A DNA stretch of 64,000 nt from assembly GCA_963971575.1 (NCBI GenBank), contig OZ020622.1, positions 16,060,879 to 16,124,878 of the forward strand. The letters run 5' to 3'. Below, one piece after another: positions 34,301 to 44,708 of the stretch (position 1 is the first letter of the stretch; every line of letters begins with the position of its first letter). The notes below the pieces were generated by a model. That model saw nothing but the letters and a program-made list of their open reading frames with translations. It did no database searches and was not told where the DNA came from. A program made the position numbers and the translations under genes. The DNA is from Liopterus haemorrhoidalis (lineage: Eukaryota; Arthropoda; Insecta; Coleoptera; Dytiscidae).

Positions 34301-37300
34301 GATTTAAGAGCTCTGAATTCGGCTTAAGACCGAGCATATGGGGTATGACGAAAAAAAAAAAAAAATGAGGGAACGGCGGGAAAAGTACTACCATTTTTCG
34401 TATTTGTGACGTTTCTATTAACTTCGAAAGCTGTATGGTGTTTGTAAACACAGCATAAAAATAATTAAATACACCGTGCATAAAATTAACATGAAAGGAA
34501 CAGGATTGTGTTCTATTTGCAAATTTATAGGAACACTCAATGTTGGCAAAGTACCATAATACTCTCATAAACTGTTTTTTGAGTTTTGTTTCAAGATTTC
34601 CCCCTGGTCTCAGATGAATTTCATATGGCACTGCTTGCAGTTTTCCAAGAATATTTTCGAAAACTGTAGGAGATACCCGAAAATGTGATTTAAAAATCTT
34701 AGCTTTGTATTTTCCGCAAATCCCCATACTTTTTCTAAAATTAATTGTTCAGATTCATTAACTTCATCATTGAAAAATAATTAAATGGCAAATCGAAGTA
34801 AATACATAATTTTGATTCATCACTGACGTGTACTAATCTGAGAGTAAAAACGCCTAAAATTGTAGGGTTACATTTTATAATCATTACGTCACAATCCATG
34901 CTCGCTCCGTGTTCGAGTTGTTGCGCTCCGTCAGTGTTCCATTCATGACGTCACCATCAACTGTTTGCTCAGCGCTCACTCTACCCTGTACAACTCGAAT
35001 GTACCCAAAGTAACACCTAAATGACACCAGTGGCGTGGCGTGACTTTCTGATCGAGGGATACGGTGAAAACAAATGCATGTAGAAAAATATTCTCGCGAA
35101 TGTCGACTGTACTCCAGTTTTTTTAATGACAGTTTCTAAGACTTTTAAAGATCATGTTAAGGTCTACTTTTGTCAATAAGTATTTTTTGTTTGCGAAATT
35201 TAAAGCAGTCATGTCTGAAAGTCTGAAATTAATAAATACGTACAAACACTATCTTTTATTCGTAAATCGATAGATTCAGTTGTAGGCTCTCGTTGAAACG
35301 TATTGAATAACAGGAAAAGAATAAATCACTCTATCAGCAAATTTACTTAGCCAGTATTAAGTTAAAATGTAAAAATATTTAAATTGCAACCATCCAAATC
35401 AAAACAATATGTTAAGATTGCGAGCACCAACTAAAGGGCGTGCCGACCGGCGTAGCGTAGTGGTAACACATGTGCTCTGCGTTGCGAAGGTCTAGGGTTC
35501 GAACCCCGTTCAGGCATGGAAATTTTCTCAAATAAAAAATTGTCCTGACTAATTGCCACAGTAGCAAAGGCCATAAAAATAAAAATAAAAATAAAAAAGG
35601 GCGCAGTTTGGCGGGTTTGCCCCGGGCACCAAAAGAGCCAGCGCCGGATCTGCCTCCCACTTTACGCCTCTCTTCGTTGCAGCTTCTTTTGGACTTCCTA
35701 GTCTAACTTTCTTCACTGTTCTTGCTTCAAAAACTCTTTTAACTATTTTGTCCACTCTTTTTGTGTATATGTCCCAGCCATCTTAGCTGTCCTTCTTCTA
35801 TTATAGTCCCCACTGGTTTTGTGTCTGGTTTTTCTCTAAATACTTCATTTCTTATTCTATCCAATTTTGTTTTACCTTCAATTTTCCCTAAAAATCTAAT
35901 TTCGGAGCTTATTTTGGACCTGTGTGTCGCTGTAGTGGTCCGGGATTCTGAGGATTATGTCAAAAACGGAACTGTCACTTTTTTGAAGATCTGTACTTTG
36001 ATGTTGGTTGGTATTTCTTTTTTAGTTAGGAACGATGCCTTGATACTGGTGAACATTCTTCCTGCTACTCTTTCCATAATTTCTTCATCCATTTGTCCAT
36101 CTTCCGAGAAAACTGTGCCTAGGTATTTGAATTTTCCTACCAGTTCTATTATTTTGTCATCTATTTTTATTTTGTGTCTTAATCTTGTTATATGTCATAA
36201 ACTAGCTCTTTGTGTTGCGTGATAAGACGTAACTTGCCAACTGTCATCCGGAAGGTTTTAATGCACGCGGTTTATTATTTGTAATCTGTAATGGTTCAAT
36301 TACCTTTTAGTTATTTGTTTTAAAACAGACATAGCTTGTTAGTATTTGAAATTAAAACTAATTATGTGCTGTGCAATATGCTTCATTATTAGTTATTAAA
36401 TATTATTATTACTTGTCAAATATGTCCTTTGCATGTATCAGTTTCTTAATTGCATTAGTTTAAACATTTATCGAATGTCAGTCGTGGAATTCTCATACTC
36501 TAAGATGCAACTTGCAAAAATTCCATTACTAACACAGTTGCAACACGCATTGTTATGCAAAAACGGAAATCTCACATTTTTTTGATAGTGGAAAACGTGG
36601 TGTATTAAATTTAATTACGAAAATTGTTCTTTCTTTTAAATAATTTAAATCTCCTTATCTTTTACTCAAAGAAAATTCTGAAATGGTAAAAATACTGATT
36701 AAAGATACAGGTTAAAGTTCCCTAATCTTTTAGTATTCCAGTACGCCATAAGTCCAATAGGAGCTAAAGTTATATCATCAACTCTTTATTTTATTTATTC
36801 GGTAATTTCTTCTTATTTTCATAACTATTCATTCTAAATTTGAGCTATTAATTGGGTAATTTTATTAACTGCTATTTTAAAGAATTATCGTTGATGTTGA
36901 GAATCACTGTCTTAGATTTACGTAACCTACCTGATTTTCTTCCGTTCCCTTTGCCTTGAAGTAACAACTGGTGCAGAAGTGGGCAAATTTAGGGCCAATT
37001 GTTGAAAGCTCAGTTAACTATGACAACAACTGACTAATGGTCAGGCTGAACATTTAACTTGATATTACGTTACATAAACATTTTTAACGCTTTTAACATA
37101 TCAGCAATCAGCTGTTTTTGGAGTTGCTAATAGATTGGTTACTGATAGAATTAAAACGTTTTAAAATGACAAATTCACGAACAGCTAAATTTAGAGACAC
37201 TGATAAAAACATTCTATTTGATATTGAAATAAACTATGACTATACACGACAAATAACTCTTTATTGACTGTAAACTTTGACCGAAATACAAAAACAATGT

Positions 37301-40300
37301 CGTCTTCTTTTTTAAAAAAACTAAATTTAAATGGGTGAGATTTAATTGATCAGAATATCTGATAAGTTAAAAATTATTTTTTGATACTGTGAAATTATGA
37401 GTAAACGGACCACGATTGTATGCAAACTATTGCAAGCAGGATGATCTTTAAAAAATATTATCCATTTGTCATATATTGTTTTTTTCTCCTTTTCTTCAGT
37501 CATATTCAGCATAAATTTGTGTAATAAACAGACATATTTTTAATTAGATATTTAATATAAAAATAAAATAAGGATTTTTTTCGTCCTATTTTTTTTTTTG
37601 CGAATTTGTCTGTCGAAGACAAAATCTTTATTATTTTTCAGTTTTTTAAATTATTTAAAAAACTTAATATAGTCGTCAATGTGTAGTTAACCTTACATGA
37701 AGGTGTAGTTAGCTAAATTCAGCTGTTTGACTCGATGTCAAGTCCTGACGAAGGTTTATGCAACACTTGACGAAGGGAGCCTTGGTTAAACTCACGAAGT
37801 TAACTATTGTATTGAAGTGTAATTATAACTTTGCGTAGTATATATATTAAAAATAAAAGTTTGCTTGTTGATCCACGCATTAAGAGGTTTCATTTGATAT
37901 GACAATCAAAATTTAAAAAAAATATTTAGTTTCTCATTAAATACATATTTGTTTATATTTATCTCTGGTGTTATCTATGTGTTTTTTGAACTCCCAAAAT
38001 GTTTCCTATATGTAGGTCAAAGAGTTGTATAAGCATGCCAACTTTCAACTTTCTATGTTTAGCCGTTTAGCTACAATTTCTAATGTAGAAAGAGACAGAC
38101 AAATGAGAGACGTTATAAGGGTTTTTTGGTGGTCATATACACAAAACCCTAAAAATGATAAATTTGTACTTGGCTGTTGCCTTTGGTCATTACTTATCTT
38201 GTTTTGTCATTAATTTTTTTCATAAATATTCAAATTCTGTCAAATTCATCGGTAGCTAACTACTGGAGGTGTTTTGTTGTGCCAATTCTGGTTTCGGATT
38301 AATCAGAATACGCGTTATGTTGGGACAATATTCCCATTCTATTCATTCTACTTATTCGATGATTTGAGGTCGAACGACTGGAATGAATAAGTGTGGTGGG
38401 GATGAAAAGTAATATTTGAATGCAGTTGTTTTCATTTGTTTTAGATTATTATCCATTTAGGTGAAATATGTTCGTTATTTGTTTTATAACCATATGACAA
38501 CCGCCATGCAAATGTAATTCCATAAACGCTTTTCTTTTACCACTTTACTTAAGTAATCTAAGCTAACCTAAAATGGGGAACAGAATGCAACGAGTTCTAC
38601 GGCGCGTAGACGGCGTTTGGACGGCGCTATCTGTCAGAGGAAAGTTAAAATCAAGCTGTCGTACGCAAGTGCACAGAATGTGTAAGGTCCTAACGGCGTT
38701 CCAACGCCGTTGATACTGAATGTTCGTCAACATCCAACTTTTGACGCCGTTGAACGTTGACGTAGAACACCTATCCTCAGTTTTTACTGAATTGTAAAGT
38801 GTTTGTATGTATAAATAACTTGCATACAACATAAATAACATCACACACAAGTCTTCATCATCCATTATAATTTTAGTAAAAGAAAGCGCACCTATAAACA
38901 CAGATATAGGTTGTCTCTTGTTACTTTGACGGCGTTAAAAATTATTGCATTGTGTGCAGGCTAAAATTCCACGCCGTTCTCAACGGCGCTAACGCAACGC
39001 CGTCGCAAACGACGGCGCGCTGACGGCGTAGCGCGCTGTGCATTCTGTTCCAGGCTTAAGTCGTAAGAGCGATCCCTTTCTAAGATTACAAAAGATTTTT
39101 TCCTTCCCCGTTACCCTTACAAAGGCATTTGTCGAACTTGTGTGCTTAGCTAAAGCATTTTTACTTGTAAAAGGAAAGCACCTCAGTTTACTTCATGACC
39201 AAAATTGTCGTTTTCTTGCGCATCAATTCTAGTATTTCTAACCAGCCAACAAAAACGCACCCATTGTTGCTAGTGGTCGGTTTTATCTACCAACGAACAA
39301 TACCATAGTTGACTACAACTGCAAAAAGTGACCCGTTTGAAAGAGTTTTTTTGATATCATGCTAATTAAAATAAAACGCTTTTATATGTAACCAAATTTT
39401 GAAATATCATTTAAATACAATACAGTATTATTTTATGTTTTGAATTTTAAATTTATGACCTTACAATAGTTCCTAATGTCTTTGACAATGTGATAAAATC
39501 AAGTGTAATGTTCAGCAATGTTACATAATAATGAAAATAATTCTAATACAAACTTTGTTTTTTTTTTCAGTTTTATGCACCTTAACGAGGGTCACAATAG
39601 TAAGTATTAAATTAGTAATTATAAATTAAGTTTGAATAGACATTTTTTTTATAGCCGAACTGTATTATTTCCTTCGATGCATCTCGGAAAGAGTGTAAGG
39701 CTATAATACTCTCCAAACCATGGTTTATATGATTTTTCACTACTAGAACATTTATTAAGTAAAGCTGCGTTCACAGCTCTTAAATTAGTCGACTATAGAC
39801 TATGACTTTTGCACTGTTGATTGTCAACTTGTTAGTGTCATATGGTAACGAGAGCGACCATTCACAGCTCTAAATTTAATGCATTATGCTTTTCCGATTG
39901 TAGTTGCTATTTTAATGAGACAGGCATATAAACACACATTAGCTATCTCACTTTACATAACCTAAAAAATACTGTCACACATATTTCAACAAATATCGGA
40001 AATCGTGAAACGAAAAAGAATGGCTGTAGGTGCGGTTATAATTTTGTTAAAATTTAGTAAGAAATCGCGAACTCGCTGATGGCAGGTTCGTAAAAAATCA
40101 CAAATGCTTTTTTTCCATCGTAGTTGGTTTGAAAAAACATAGATCTCACAACAAACGCTTTCGTTAAACGTTAAAACTATCTACTAATTTTATACACAAT
40201 GCATAATCTATAGTCGACTAATTTAAGAGCTGTGAATGCAGCTTTAAACGTTTGATATAAATGCTTGGTTTTAAGAACCTTAGAATGGCTAATAGCCAAA

Positions 40301-42837
40301 GCAGCTAAAGCCTACAAATAAAAGTGAAAAAAGAGCCTTAGAAACTATAATTTTTGAAAACAAATGAACAATTTGAATTGACATTTTTTATGAAAAATTT
40401 AGTATTTTCTATATTATGCATTGTTTATATAAATAATTTCTTAGCTTCATGTTAAATTAGATTTTGAAATTTAGTGACTTTTAAGATTAAATAGGACTTT
40501 GAGGTCTTTAATACGATCTTTTTAACATAATAAATCGGGCTTTTATAAGACAATTTAGGTTGAAATATAATTTTTATTAGTGCTTGATTTTTAAATAATA
40601 AATGAAATATTACCTTGTCTGCTGTATCACATGACATGACATATGAAATAGAAATTAAAATTTGAGATTTGTAACATAAACTGTCTTTTTTTGGCCAAAT
40701 TAGCACTAAATATTTGATGTGCAGGCAGGTAACATTAAACAAAGAAATTAGTAATTTAATTCCGCACGAAGTTGTTTCTTTGGATTAAGCGGAACTAGAC
40801 ATTCAAATCTAGTAACTTTTAATGATTGAATGAGGCTTTAGATCATTTTGTTAAGCAAATTTCCACTTCAGTTCTTAAAAAGTGAGCTTGTCACAACTTG
40901 ATAAATAAAATTCCATTTGAAGTTAAGAAACGAATTTTACGAGAGAAATATTTATTATTGCCTTGAGTGAAAAACAAAGAAATAATAATTTCCCGGATAG
41001 AAAACATGATAAATAACGATACGTTCTGGAGCTAGTAAAGAGATAACTAATCGAGTTCCTATTTCTTATTACAAGAATAATCTATTTTAACATCCATTCT
41101 TTTTCTTTGTAGTGTCAACAAGGGTACCAATATGAAAGACCAACAGGACCTGGTTTAACAGGACCAAGTACTGCACGTCCTGGATCAGGATTCCCAGGCC
41201 CATCCACCGGTGGCTTCCCTGGAGCCGGCCCAACAACACCTTATCCCGGTGCTGGATCAACTGGCTATCCATCCGGCAAACCATCAGGACCTGGTTTCCC
41301 CAGTGGAGCAGGAGGTCCAGGTGGTTACCCACAAGGACCAGAAAGTAGACCAGGTGCCCCAGGTGGAGGATATCCTTCAGGAGCCCCAGGTGGAGGTTAT
41401 CCTTCCGGGGCACCAGGTGGTGGATATCCTAGCGGCGCTCCCGGTGGTGGATACCCAAGTGGAGGCCCAGGTGGTTTTCCAGGACCACAAGGACCTAGTA
41501 CAGGATATCCCGGAGCTAAACCACCAGCAGCTGGAGGTCCTTCAGGTGGTTACCCAGGTGCTGGAGCACCAGGAGGTGGATATCCATCTGCAGGAGGTCC
41601 TGGACAAGGTGGATACCCAGGCGCTGGAGGTAGACCTGGAGGTGAAGGTTACCCAGGTGCTGGAGGTAGACCTGGAGGTGAAGGTTACCCGGGCGCTGGA
41701 GGAAGACCTGGAGGTGAAGGTTACCCGGGCGCTGGAGGAAGACCTGGAGGTGAAGGTTACCCAGGTGCTGGCGGTAGACCTGGAGGAGAAGGTTACCCAG
41801 GCGCTGGAGGTAGACCCAGTGGAGAAGGTTACCCAGGCGCTGGAGGAAGACCTGGAGGCGAAGGTTACCCAGGCGCCGGTGGAGCTGGTGGATTCCCAGG
41901 TGGTAGACCCGGAGCTGGAGGTTTCCCAGGAGGTAGACCTTCTGGAGAAGGTTTTGGAGGACCAGGATTTGGAGGACAAGGTTTTGGTACACAAGGTGAT
42001 GAAGGACAATACGACGAAGGCGATTACTCAGCTATCCCTGGTGAACCAGGTCGAGATTATCCTATTTATTCTGAAATTCCTGAGACCTCCTTCAGATGTG
42101 AAGATCAACAATACCCAGGATACTACGCTGATGTCGATACACAATGCCAAGTATTCCACATTTGTGCCAATAACAAAACGTACGACTTCTTATGTCCAAA
42201 CGGTACCATTTTCCATCAAGAATATTTTGTTTGCGTATGGTGGAATCAATTTGATTGTAGTTCTGCACCAAGTTTATTCGGTTTGAACGCTAATATTTAT
42301 GATTACTCAATAACCGGTGCTGGACAATACCCTGAAGGTGGTTTTGGACCTGGAGCCGGTGGTCCAGGTGCTGGAGGATTCCCAGGTGGAGCTACAGGTG
42401 GATATCCAGGTGGTCAAGGACCTCAAGGTCCTAGTGGAGGATATCCAGGTGCCCAAGGACCATCAGGAGGTGGTGGATACCCAGGAGCTCAAGCCCCAGG
42501 TGGTGGAGCAGGTTATCCTGGAGCTGGTGGACCATCTGGTGGTTACCCAACTACTGGTGGACCATCTGGAGGTTACCCAGGTACTGGTGGACCGTCCGGA
42601 CCATCTGGAGGTTACCCAGGAACAGGAGCCCCATCTGGACCTTCAGCGGGAGGTTACCCAAGTACGCAAGGACCTCAGGGAGATTTCACAGGACGACCAG
42701 GTGCGCCAACAACGGGAGGAGCTGGTGGCTATCCAAGTGGCAGACCTAGTACTCCATTCCCAGGATCAGGCGCACCTGGACAACAACCAGGCGCACAACA
42801 ACCCCCAAGAGAGTACCTGCCCCCAATTAACGGTTAA
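31348..42837 (+). CDS. Secreted Gly/Pro-rich cuticle-type protein with one chitin-binding (CBM14) domain; three coding exons
   Basis: Coding exons are 31348-31372, 39571-39599 and 41113-42837, joined by GT..AG introns (donor GTAAGG at 31373, acceptor CAG before 39571, donor GTAAGT at 39600, acceptor TAG before 41113). Phases fit and give about 592 residues. The first two exons encode MKKLSLFIVLCTLTRVTI, a typical signal peptide (basic start, hydrophobic core). After it come a GYPG/GGRPG-rich region (about residues 27-325), one six-cysteine peritrophin-A domain (about 345-402) and a second GGYPG-rich tail. Single CBM14 domains of this kind bind chitin in secreted cuticle or tracheal proteins (CPAP1-type), so I infer an extracellular matrix role. 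Acceptor CAG at 31313-31315 shows that an untranslated first exon lies further upstream. A poly(A) signal is at 43047-43052. The exact orthologue is not recognised. Confidence 0.9.
31690..31860. repeat. ATCCAAGTGAAGAGCAA tandem units at a hAT-like end
   Basis: Three to four imperfect units of ATCCAAGTGAAGAGCAA, then GGTCCTTACTTTTAAAATAC and a C-rich end CCCCCCAAGGCCGCTTCTG. It shares the GGTCCTCACTT-type interior with 7957-8152 and 43236-44708. Confidence 0.45.
31861..33610. other. Intron 1 of the cuticle gene, AT-rich part
   Basis: Short frames only; AACCTAACCTAAATAACCTA at 33290. No further exon seen. Confidence 0.5.
33618..35006 (-). mobile_element. Element X1, Harbinger-like, with HARBI1-like fragment and nested MITE
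   Basis: Termini GGGTACATTCAATTTGACGC and AACTCGAATGTACCC, flanked by AAA. A - strand frame (34296-34727) reads FKSHFRVSPTVFENILGKLQ and LKKQFMRVLWYFANIECSYK, the N-terminal region of HARBI1-like nucleases; no catalytic residues remain. It is split at 33765-34324 by another MITE. X2 (62511-63143) is a related, uninterrupted copy. Confidence 0.7.
33765..34324. mobile_element. Harbinger-like MITE nested in X1
   Basis: TAA duplications (33762-33764, 34325-34327) flank AGCCGCATTCAGACCTC and GAGCTCTGAATTCGGCT. The empty site is visible in X2 as GGTCTTAAAACCCC (inverse), with a single TAA. The same family occurs at 39763-40243. Confidence 0.8.
35010..35440. other. Intron 1 spacer
   Basis: Unique-looking AT-rich sequence between X1 and SINE S copy 1; nothing recognised. 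Confidence 0.5.
35445..35597 (+). mobile_element. tRNA-derived SINE, family S, copy 1
   Basis: ACCGGCGTAGCGTAGTGGTA (A box) and CTAGGGTTCGAACCCCG (B box), then AGGCATGGAAATTTTC, AATTGCCACAGTAGCAAAGG and an (AAAAT)n tail. Copy 2 is at 46562-46737. Confidence 0.8.
35649..36222 (-). pseudogene. RTE-like LINE C-terminal fragment
   Basis: On the - strand: FKYLGTVFSEDGQMDEEIME, RVAGRMFTSIKASFLTKKEI, then after breaks TTATHRSKISSEIRFLGKIE, GKTKLDRIRNEVFREKPDT and EEGQLRWLGHIHKK. This is the post-RT region typical of arthropod endonuclease-reverse transcriptases, distinct from 9753-11150. The left side ends against an unrelated element end (CAGATCCGGCGCTGGCTC, inverse). Confidence 0.75.
36223..37860. 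other. Intron 1 spacer
   Basis: AT-rich. GTTAACTATG-type phrases at 37010 and 37690-37800 may mark a decayed element. No coding signal. Confidence 0.45.
37862..38150 (-). mobile_element. T-family variant, fragment G
   Basis: Contains AAGAGTTGTATAAGCATGCC, GTTTAGCCGTTTAGCTACAA, AGACAGACAAATGAGAGACG and the terminus ACAAAACCCT. It has almost no microsatellite. Lies in intron 1 of the cuticle gene. Confidence 0.6.
38571..39054. mobile_element. GC-rich MITE with ACGGCG motif array
   Basis: GGGGAACAGAATGCAACG at the left is the inverse of GTGCATTCTGTTCCAGGC at the right. The interior repeats ACGGCG/CGCCGT many times (for example GACGGCGTTTGGACGGCGCT). The composition stands out sharply from its AT-rich setting. 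It lies in intron 1 of the cuticle gene. Confidence 0.65.
39571..39599 (+). CDS. Cuticle gene: 29-nt micro-exon (signal peptide core)
   Basis: This exon is flanked by a long T-tract plus CAG acceptor and by GTAAGT at 39600. Joined to the preceding exon it completes a valine codon and adds LCTLTRVTI, ending in phase 0. It supplies the hydrophobic core and cleavage region of the signal peptide. It is too short for ORF searches and is supported by exact splice phases on both sides. Confidence 0.8.
39763..40243. mobile_element. Harbinger-like MITE in intron 2 of the cuticle gene
   Basis: AGCTGCGTTCACAGCTCTTA and TAAGAGCTGTGAATGCAGCT are termini flanked by TAA and TTA. The GTCGACTATAGACTATG zone is inverted at the right. 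Same family as 33765-34324. Confidence 0.7.
40280..40335 (+). mobile_element. LINE 3'-tail fragment
   Basis: GGCTAATAGCCAAAGCAGCT followed by AAAGCCTACAAATAAAAG matches the 3' UTR of the LINE in the inverted duplication at 22585-22625. Confidence 0.5.
40437..40935. mobile_element. Two decayed MITE N copies
   Basis: TTTCTTAGCTTCATGTTAAA and TTCCGCACGAAGTTG bound a first copy; GCGGAACTAGACATTCAAAT to AAGTTAAGAAACG bounds a second. Both carry the N/M core (TCTAGTAACTTTTAA). The intact relative is 44774-44939. Confidence 0.5.
41113..42837 (+). CDS. Cuticle gene: main exon with GYPG repeats and CBM14 domain
   Basis: Acceptor TTCTTTGTAG is followed by 574 open codons starting CQQGYQYERP and a TAA stop at 42835-42837. 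The frame is open throughout and GC-richer than its surroundings. Visible blocks are GGGYPSGAP repeats (about 41380-41460), seven tandem copies of the 12-residue unit GYPGAGGRPGGE (36-bp period, about 41614-41870), an acidic linker (GDEGQYDEGDYS), then the CBM14 domain. The domain starts at FRCEDQQYPGYYADVDTQC (Cys codon 42097) and ends at WWNQFDC (Cys codon 42256), with six cysteines and aromatic chitin-contact positions. After the domain come SGGYPG/GGPSGGYP repeats and the C-terminus EYLPPING. Confidence 0.93.
   Translation, partial: CQQGYQYERPTGPGLTGPSTARPGSGFPGPSTGGFPGAGPTTPYPGAGSTGYPSGKPSGPGFPSGAGGPGGYPQGPESRPGAPGGGYPSGAPGGGYPSGAPGGGYPSGAPGGGYPSGGPGGFPGPQGPSTGYPGAKPPAAGGPSGGYPGAGAPGGGYPSAGGPGQGGYPGAGGRPGGEGYPGAGGRPGGEGYPGAGGRPGGEGYPGAGGRPGGEGYPGAGGRPGGEGYPGAGGRPSGEGYPGAGGRPGGEGYPGAGGAGGFPGGRPGAGGFPGGRPSGEGFGGPGFGGQGFGTQGDEGQYDEGDYSAIPGEPGRDYPIYSEIPETSFRCEDQQYPGYYADVDTQCQVFHICANNKTYDFLCPNGTIFHQEYFVCVWWNQFDCSSAPSLFGLNANIYDYSITGAGQYPEGGFGPGAGGPGAGGFPGGATGGYPGGQGPQGPSGGYPGAQGPSGGGGYPGAQAPGGGAGYPGAGGPSGGYPTTGGPSGGYPGTGGPSGPSGGYPGTGAPSGPSAGGYPSTQGPQGDFTGRPGAPTTGGAGGYPSGRPSTPFPGSGAPGQQPGAQQPPREYLPPING
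41614..41880 (+). repeat. 36-bp coding minisatellite in the cuticle gene
   Basis: About seven head-to-tail 36-bp units encode GYPGAGGRPGGE, one unit having RPSGE. Differences between units are mostly synonymous (GGT/GGA/GGC, CCA/CCG), so the protein unit is held more constant than the DNA. Unit number probably varies between alleles. Confidence 0.85.
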
Positions 42838-43046
42838 CCGCGACAATTGCGTCACTGGTGTCAAGCCTAGCGCACCAGATTGGACGTCTTTACAAACCAA
42901 GTGATAGATAAGATCATTTAGTTTTTATTTTATATTTTATATCAGATTAATATATTTTTTATTACATAATTAAATAAGGTTACCACAGTTATGCCCAGGA
43001 ATGGAGATGATGACCAGTATTATTTATATTAATTTTTATGTGGCAT

Positions 43047-43052
43047 AATAAA
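43047..43052 (+). terminator. Poly(A) signal AATAAA of the cuticle gene
   Basis: AATAAA lies about 210 bp after the stop codon and is followed by an AAGAATTTTTCTTTTTCTTT tract consistent with a downstream U-rich element. Confidence 0.65.
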
Positions 43053-43235
43053 GATTATTTGCAAGAATTTTTCTTTTTCTTTAATATCTATACCCTTATA
43101 TCCATCTAATACAAAGAAATTCAAAATGCTAATTCAAAAATAGGTAGGTAAGTGTTATAATTTTGGAACTACAAGGACTTACAAAATGCTATGATTTTTA
43201 GAACAGTGACAGACTAGCAAACTGTGCATTTTTAC

Positions 43236-44387
43236 CAATGGCGGCGCTAGCTCTTAAAATCTGTGGGGGGGGGGGAAGGCAGGAAATATTTGAGGAAGGC
43301 ATCATTATCGTTATTAAATATACATGAAAATAGCTGAAAATACAAGTGATGACCCAAAAAAAGGTCCTCACTTCTGACACAAATGATATGACCCTAAAAT
43401 TCTAAAATATGAGTGAAGACCTAAAAAAATTGATGTGAAGTGTGAATTTTCACACATTTCAGGGTTTTGCAGGTATTTAATAACTGAATGATGATTATTT
43501 GGGATGCCAAAACAAATTTTATGTCAAAATATTTTTTTATGAATTTTAATTCGAATGCCTAATACCATTATTTAAGTTTCTAAATATGTGCAGTATTTTT
43601 TTACATAGCAAGGTTCATTAAGATTTTGAAAATTGCGCCTATGGCTTCTATTGGTTGCTTAAATCATTAGCCCCGCCCTCTGATTTCGTATACATCAAAC
43701 AGAATTAAATTATAATTTCAACACTTCCCACTGATTATTAAATTTACGCTTTTAAAAATTAAATGCAACATTTTACCAAAATATAACTGGAATTTTGACA
43801 AAATAATTTAAACAAAAGAAAACTGCAAAAAAAAAAACATAAAAATAAAATTGACAGGATTCGAACTCTAGTTTGCAAGTTACCTGTTTACAAATTAGAA
43901 AACCAATGACTAAACGCACATAGAATTTACGCGAATTAAATATTTAACATATTTTGGTTAAAAACACAAAAGATGCATTATTTTCTGAAAACATAATCTG
44001 ATCAAAAATTCCTGTTGTACTATTCCGGTTCACACCAATATACATTACTTAGAATTTTTTTAGATTTTTAGTTTAAACCATCTGGGCTACAGGGTGTGGG
44101 ACAAAATTTTTTTTGCACATTTTTGGCAAAAATCGCATCAAAATAATTTATTTTGCAAAAATAAAAATTTGATCGTTAATCCACGTACTAAGGGCTTTTA
44201 TTTGATACCCTACTCAGAATTTAAAAAAAATATTTTTGTTTTCGATGAGCACATATTTGTTTATATTTTTAGGGGGGTATGTTTTTTAGATGTTTTAGTA
44301 TTTTTCCTATGTGCGGGTCAAAGAGTTGTATAAGCATGCCAAATTTCAACTCTCTAGGTTTAGCCGTTTGGCTACAATTTTTACCGA

Positions 44388-44465
<78 letters not shown>

Positions 44466-44708
44466 GACAAAATGACGGTATAAGGGTTTTTTGGTCATAC
44501 CTACAAAACCCTAAAAAGATCATCACCTCTAAAAATACAAGTGATGACATAAAAAAACAAAGTCCTTGCTTCTAAAATACAAGTTAAGACCTAAAAAAAG
44601 GTCCTCACTATAGATTTTTACTAGATTTTTTCTCCAAGCTTTTCTGGGGGGGGGTCGGTGGCCAGAGTGGTTTTTGAGGGGGGCGGGACCCCATTAGTTC
44701 CACTACTG
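43236..44708. mobile_element. hAT element (CAATGGCGGCGCTAGC end) hosting T copy D
   Basis: Perfect 8-bp duplications ATTTTTAC (43228-43235, 44709-44716) flank ends CAATGGCGGCGCTAGC and the decayed inverse ATTAGTTCCACTACTG, with G-runs near both ends and GGTCCTCACTTCTGA-type units inside. The copy lies 180 bp past the cuticle gene's poly(A) signal. Confidence 0.8.
43430..44512 (-). mobile_element. T-family element, copy D
   Basis: Starts TTGATGTGAAGTGTGAATTT, CAGGGTTTTGCAGGTATT; ends GGTCATACCTACAAAACCCT. A long (CAGA)n tract spans about 44388-44464. The tRNA-like module (43846-43930 inverse: GAGTTCGAATCCTGTC) has an A-box region different from copy A. The host element reads continuously across the insertion with a TAAAAA-type duplication. 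Confidence 0.8.

Noticed and set aside
35761..36222. 153-codon + frame
   Set aside because: It is antisense to a recognisable LINE C-terminus; the - strand gives clear RT-type motifs.
38563..38901. 112-codon - frame
   Set aside because: Lies in the ACGGCG-rich MITE; no homology and GC-driven openness.
41210..42286. 358-codon + frame and 155-158-codon - frames across the cuticle exon
   Set aside because: They are shadows of the 36-bp coding repeat. The true frame starts at 41113 after a TAG acceptor and contains the CBM14 domain and a clean stop.
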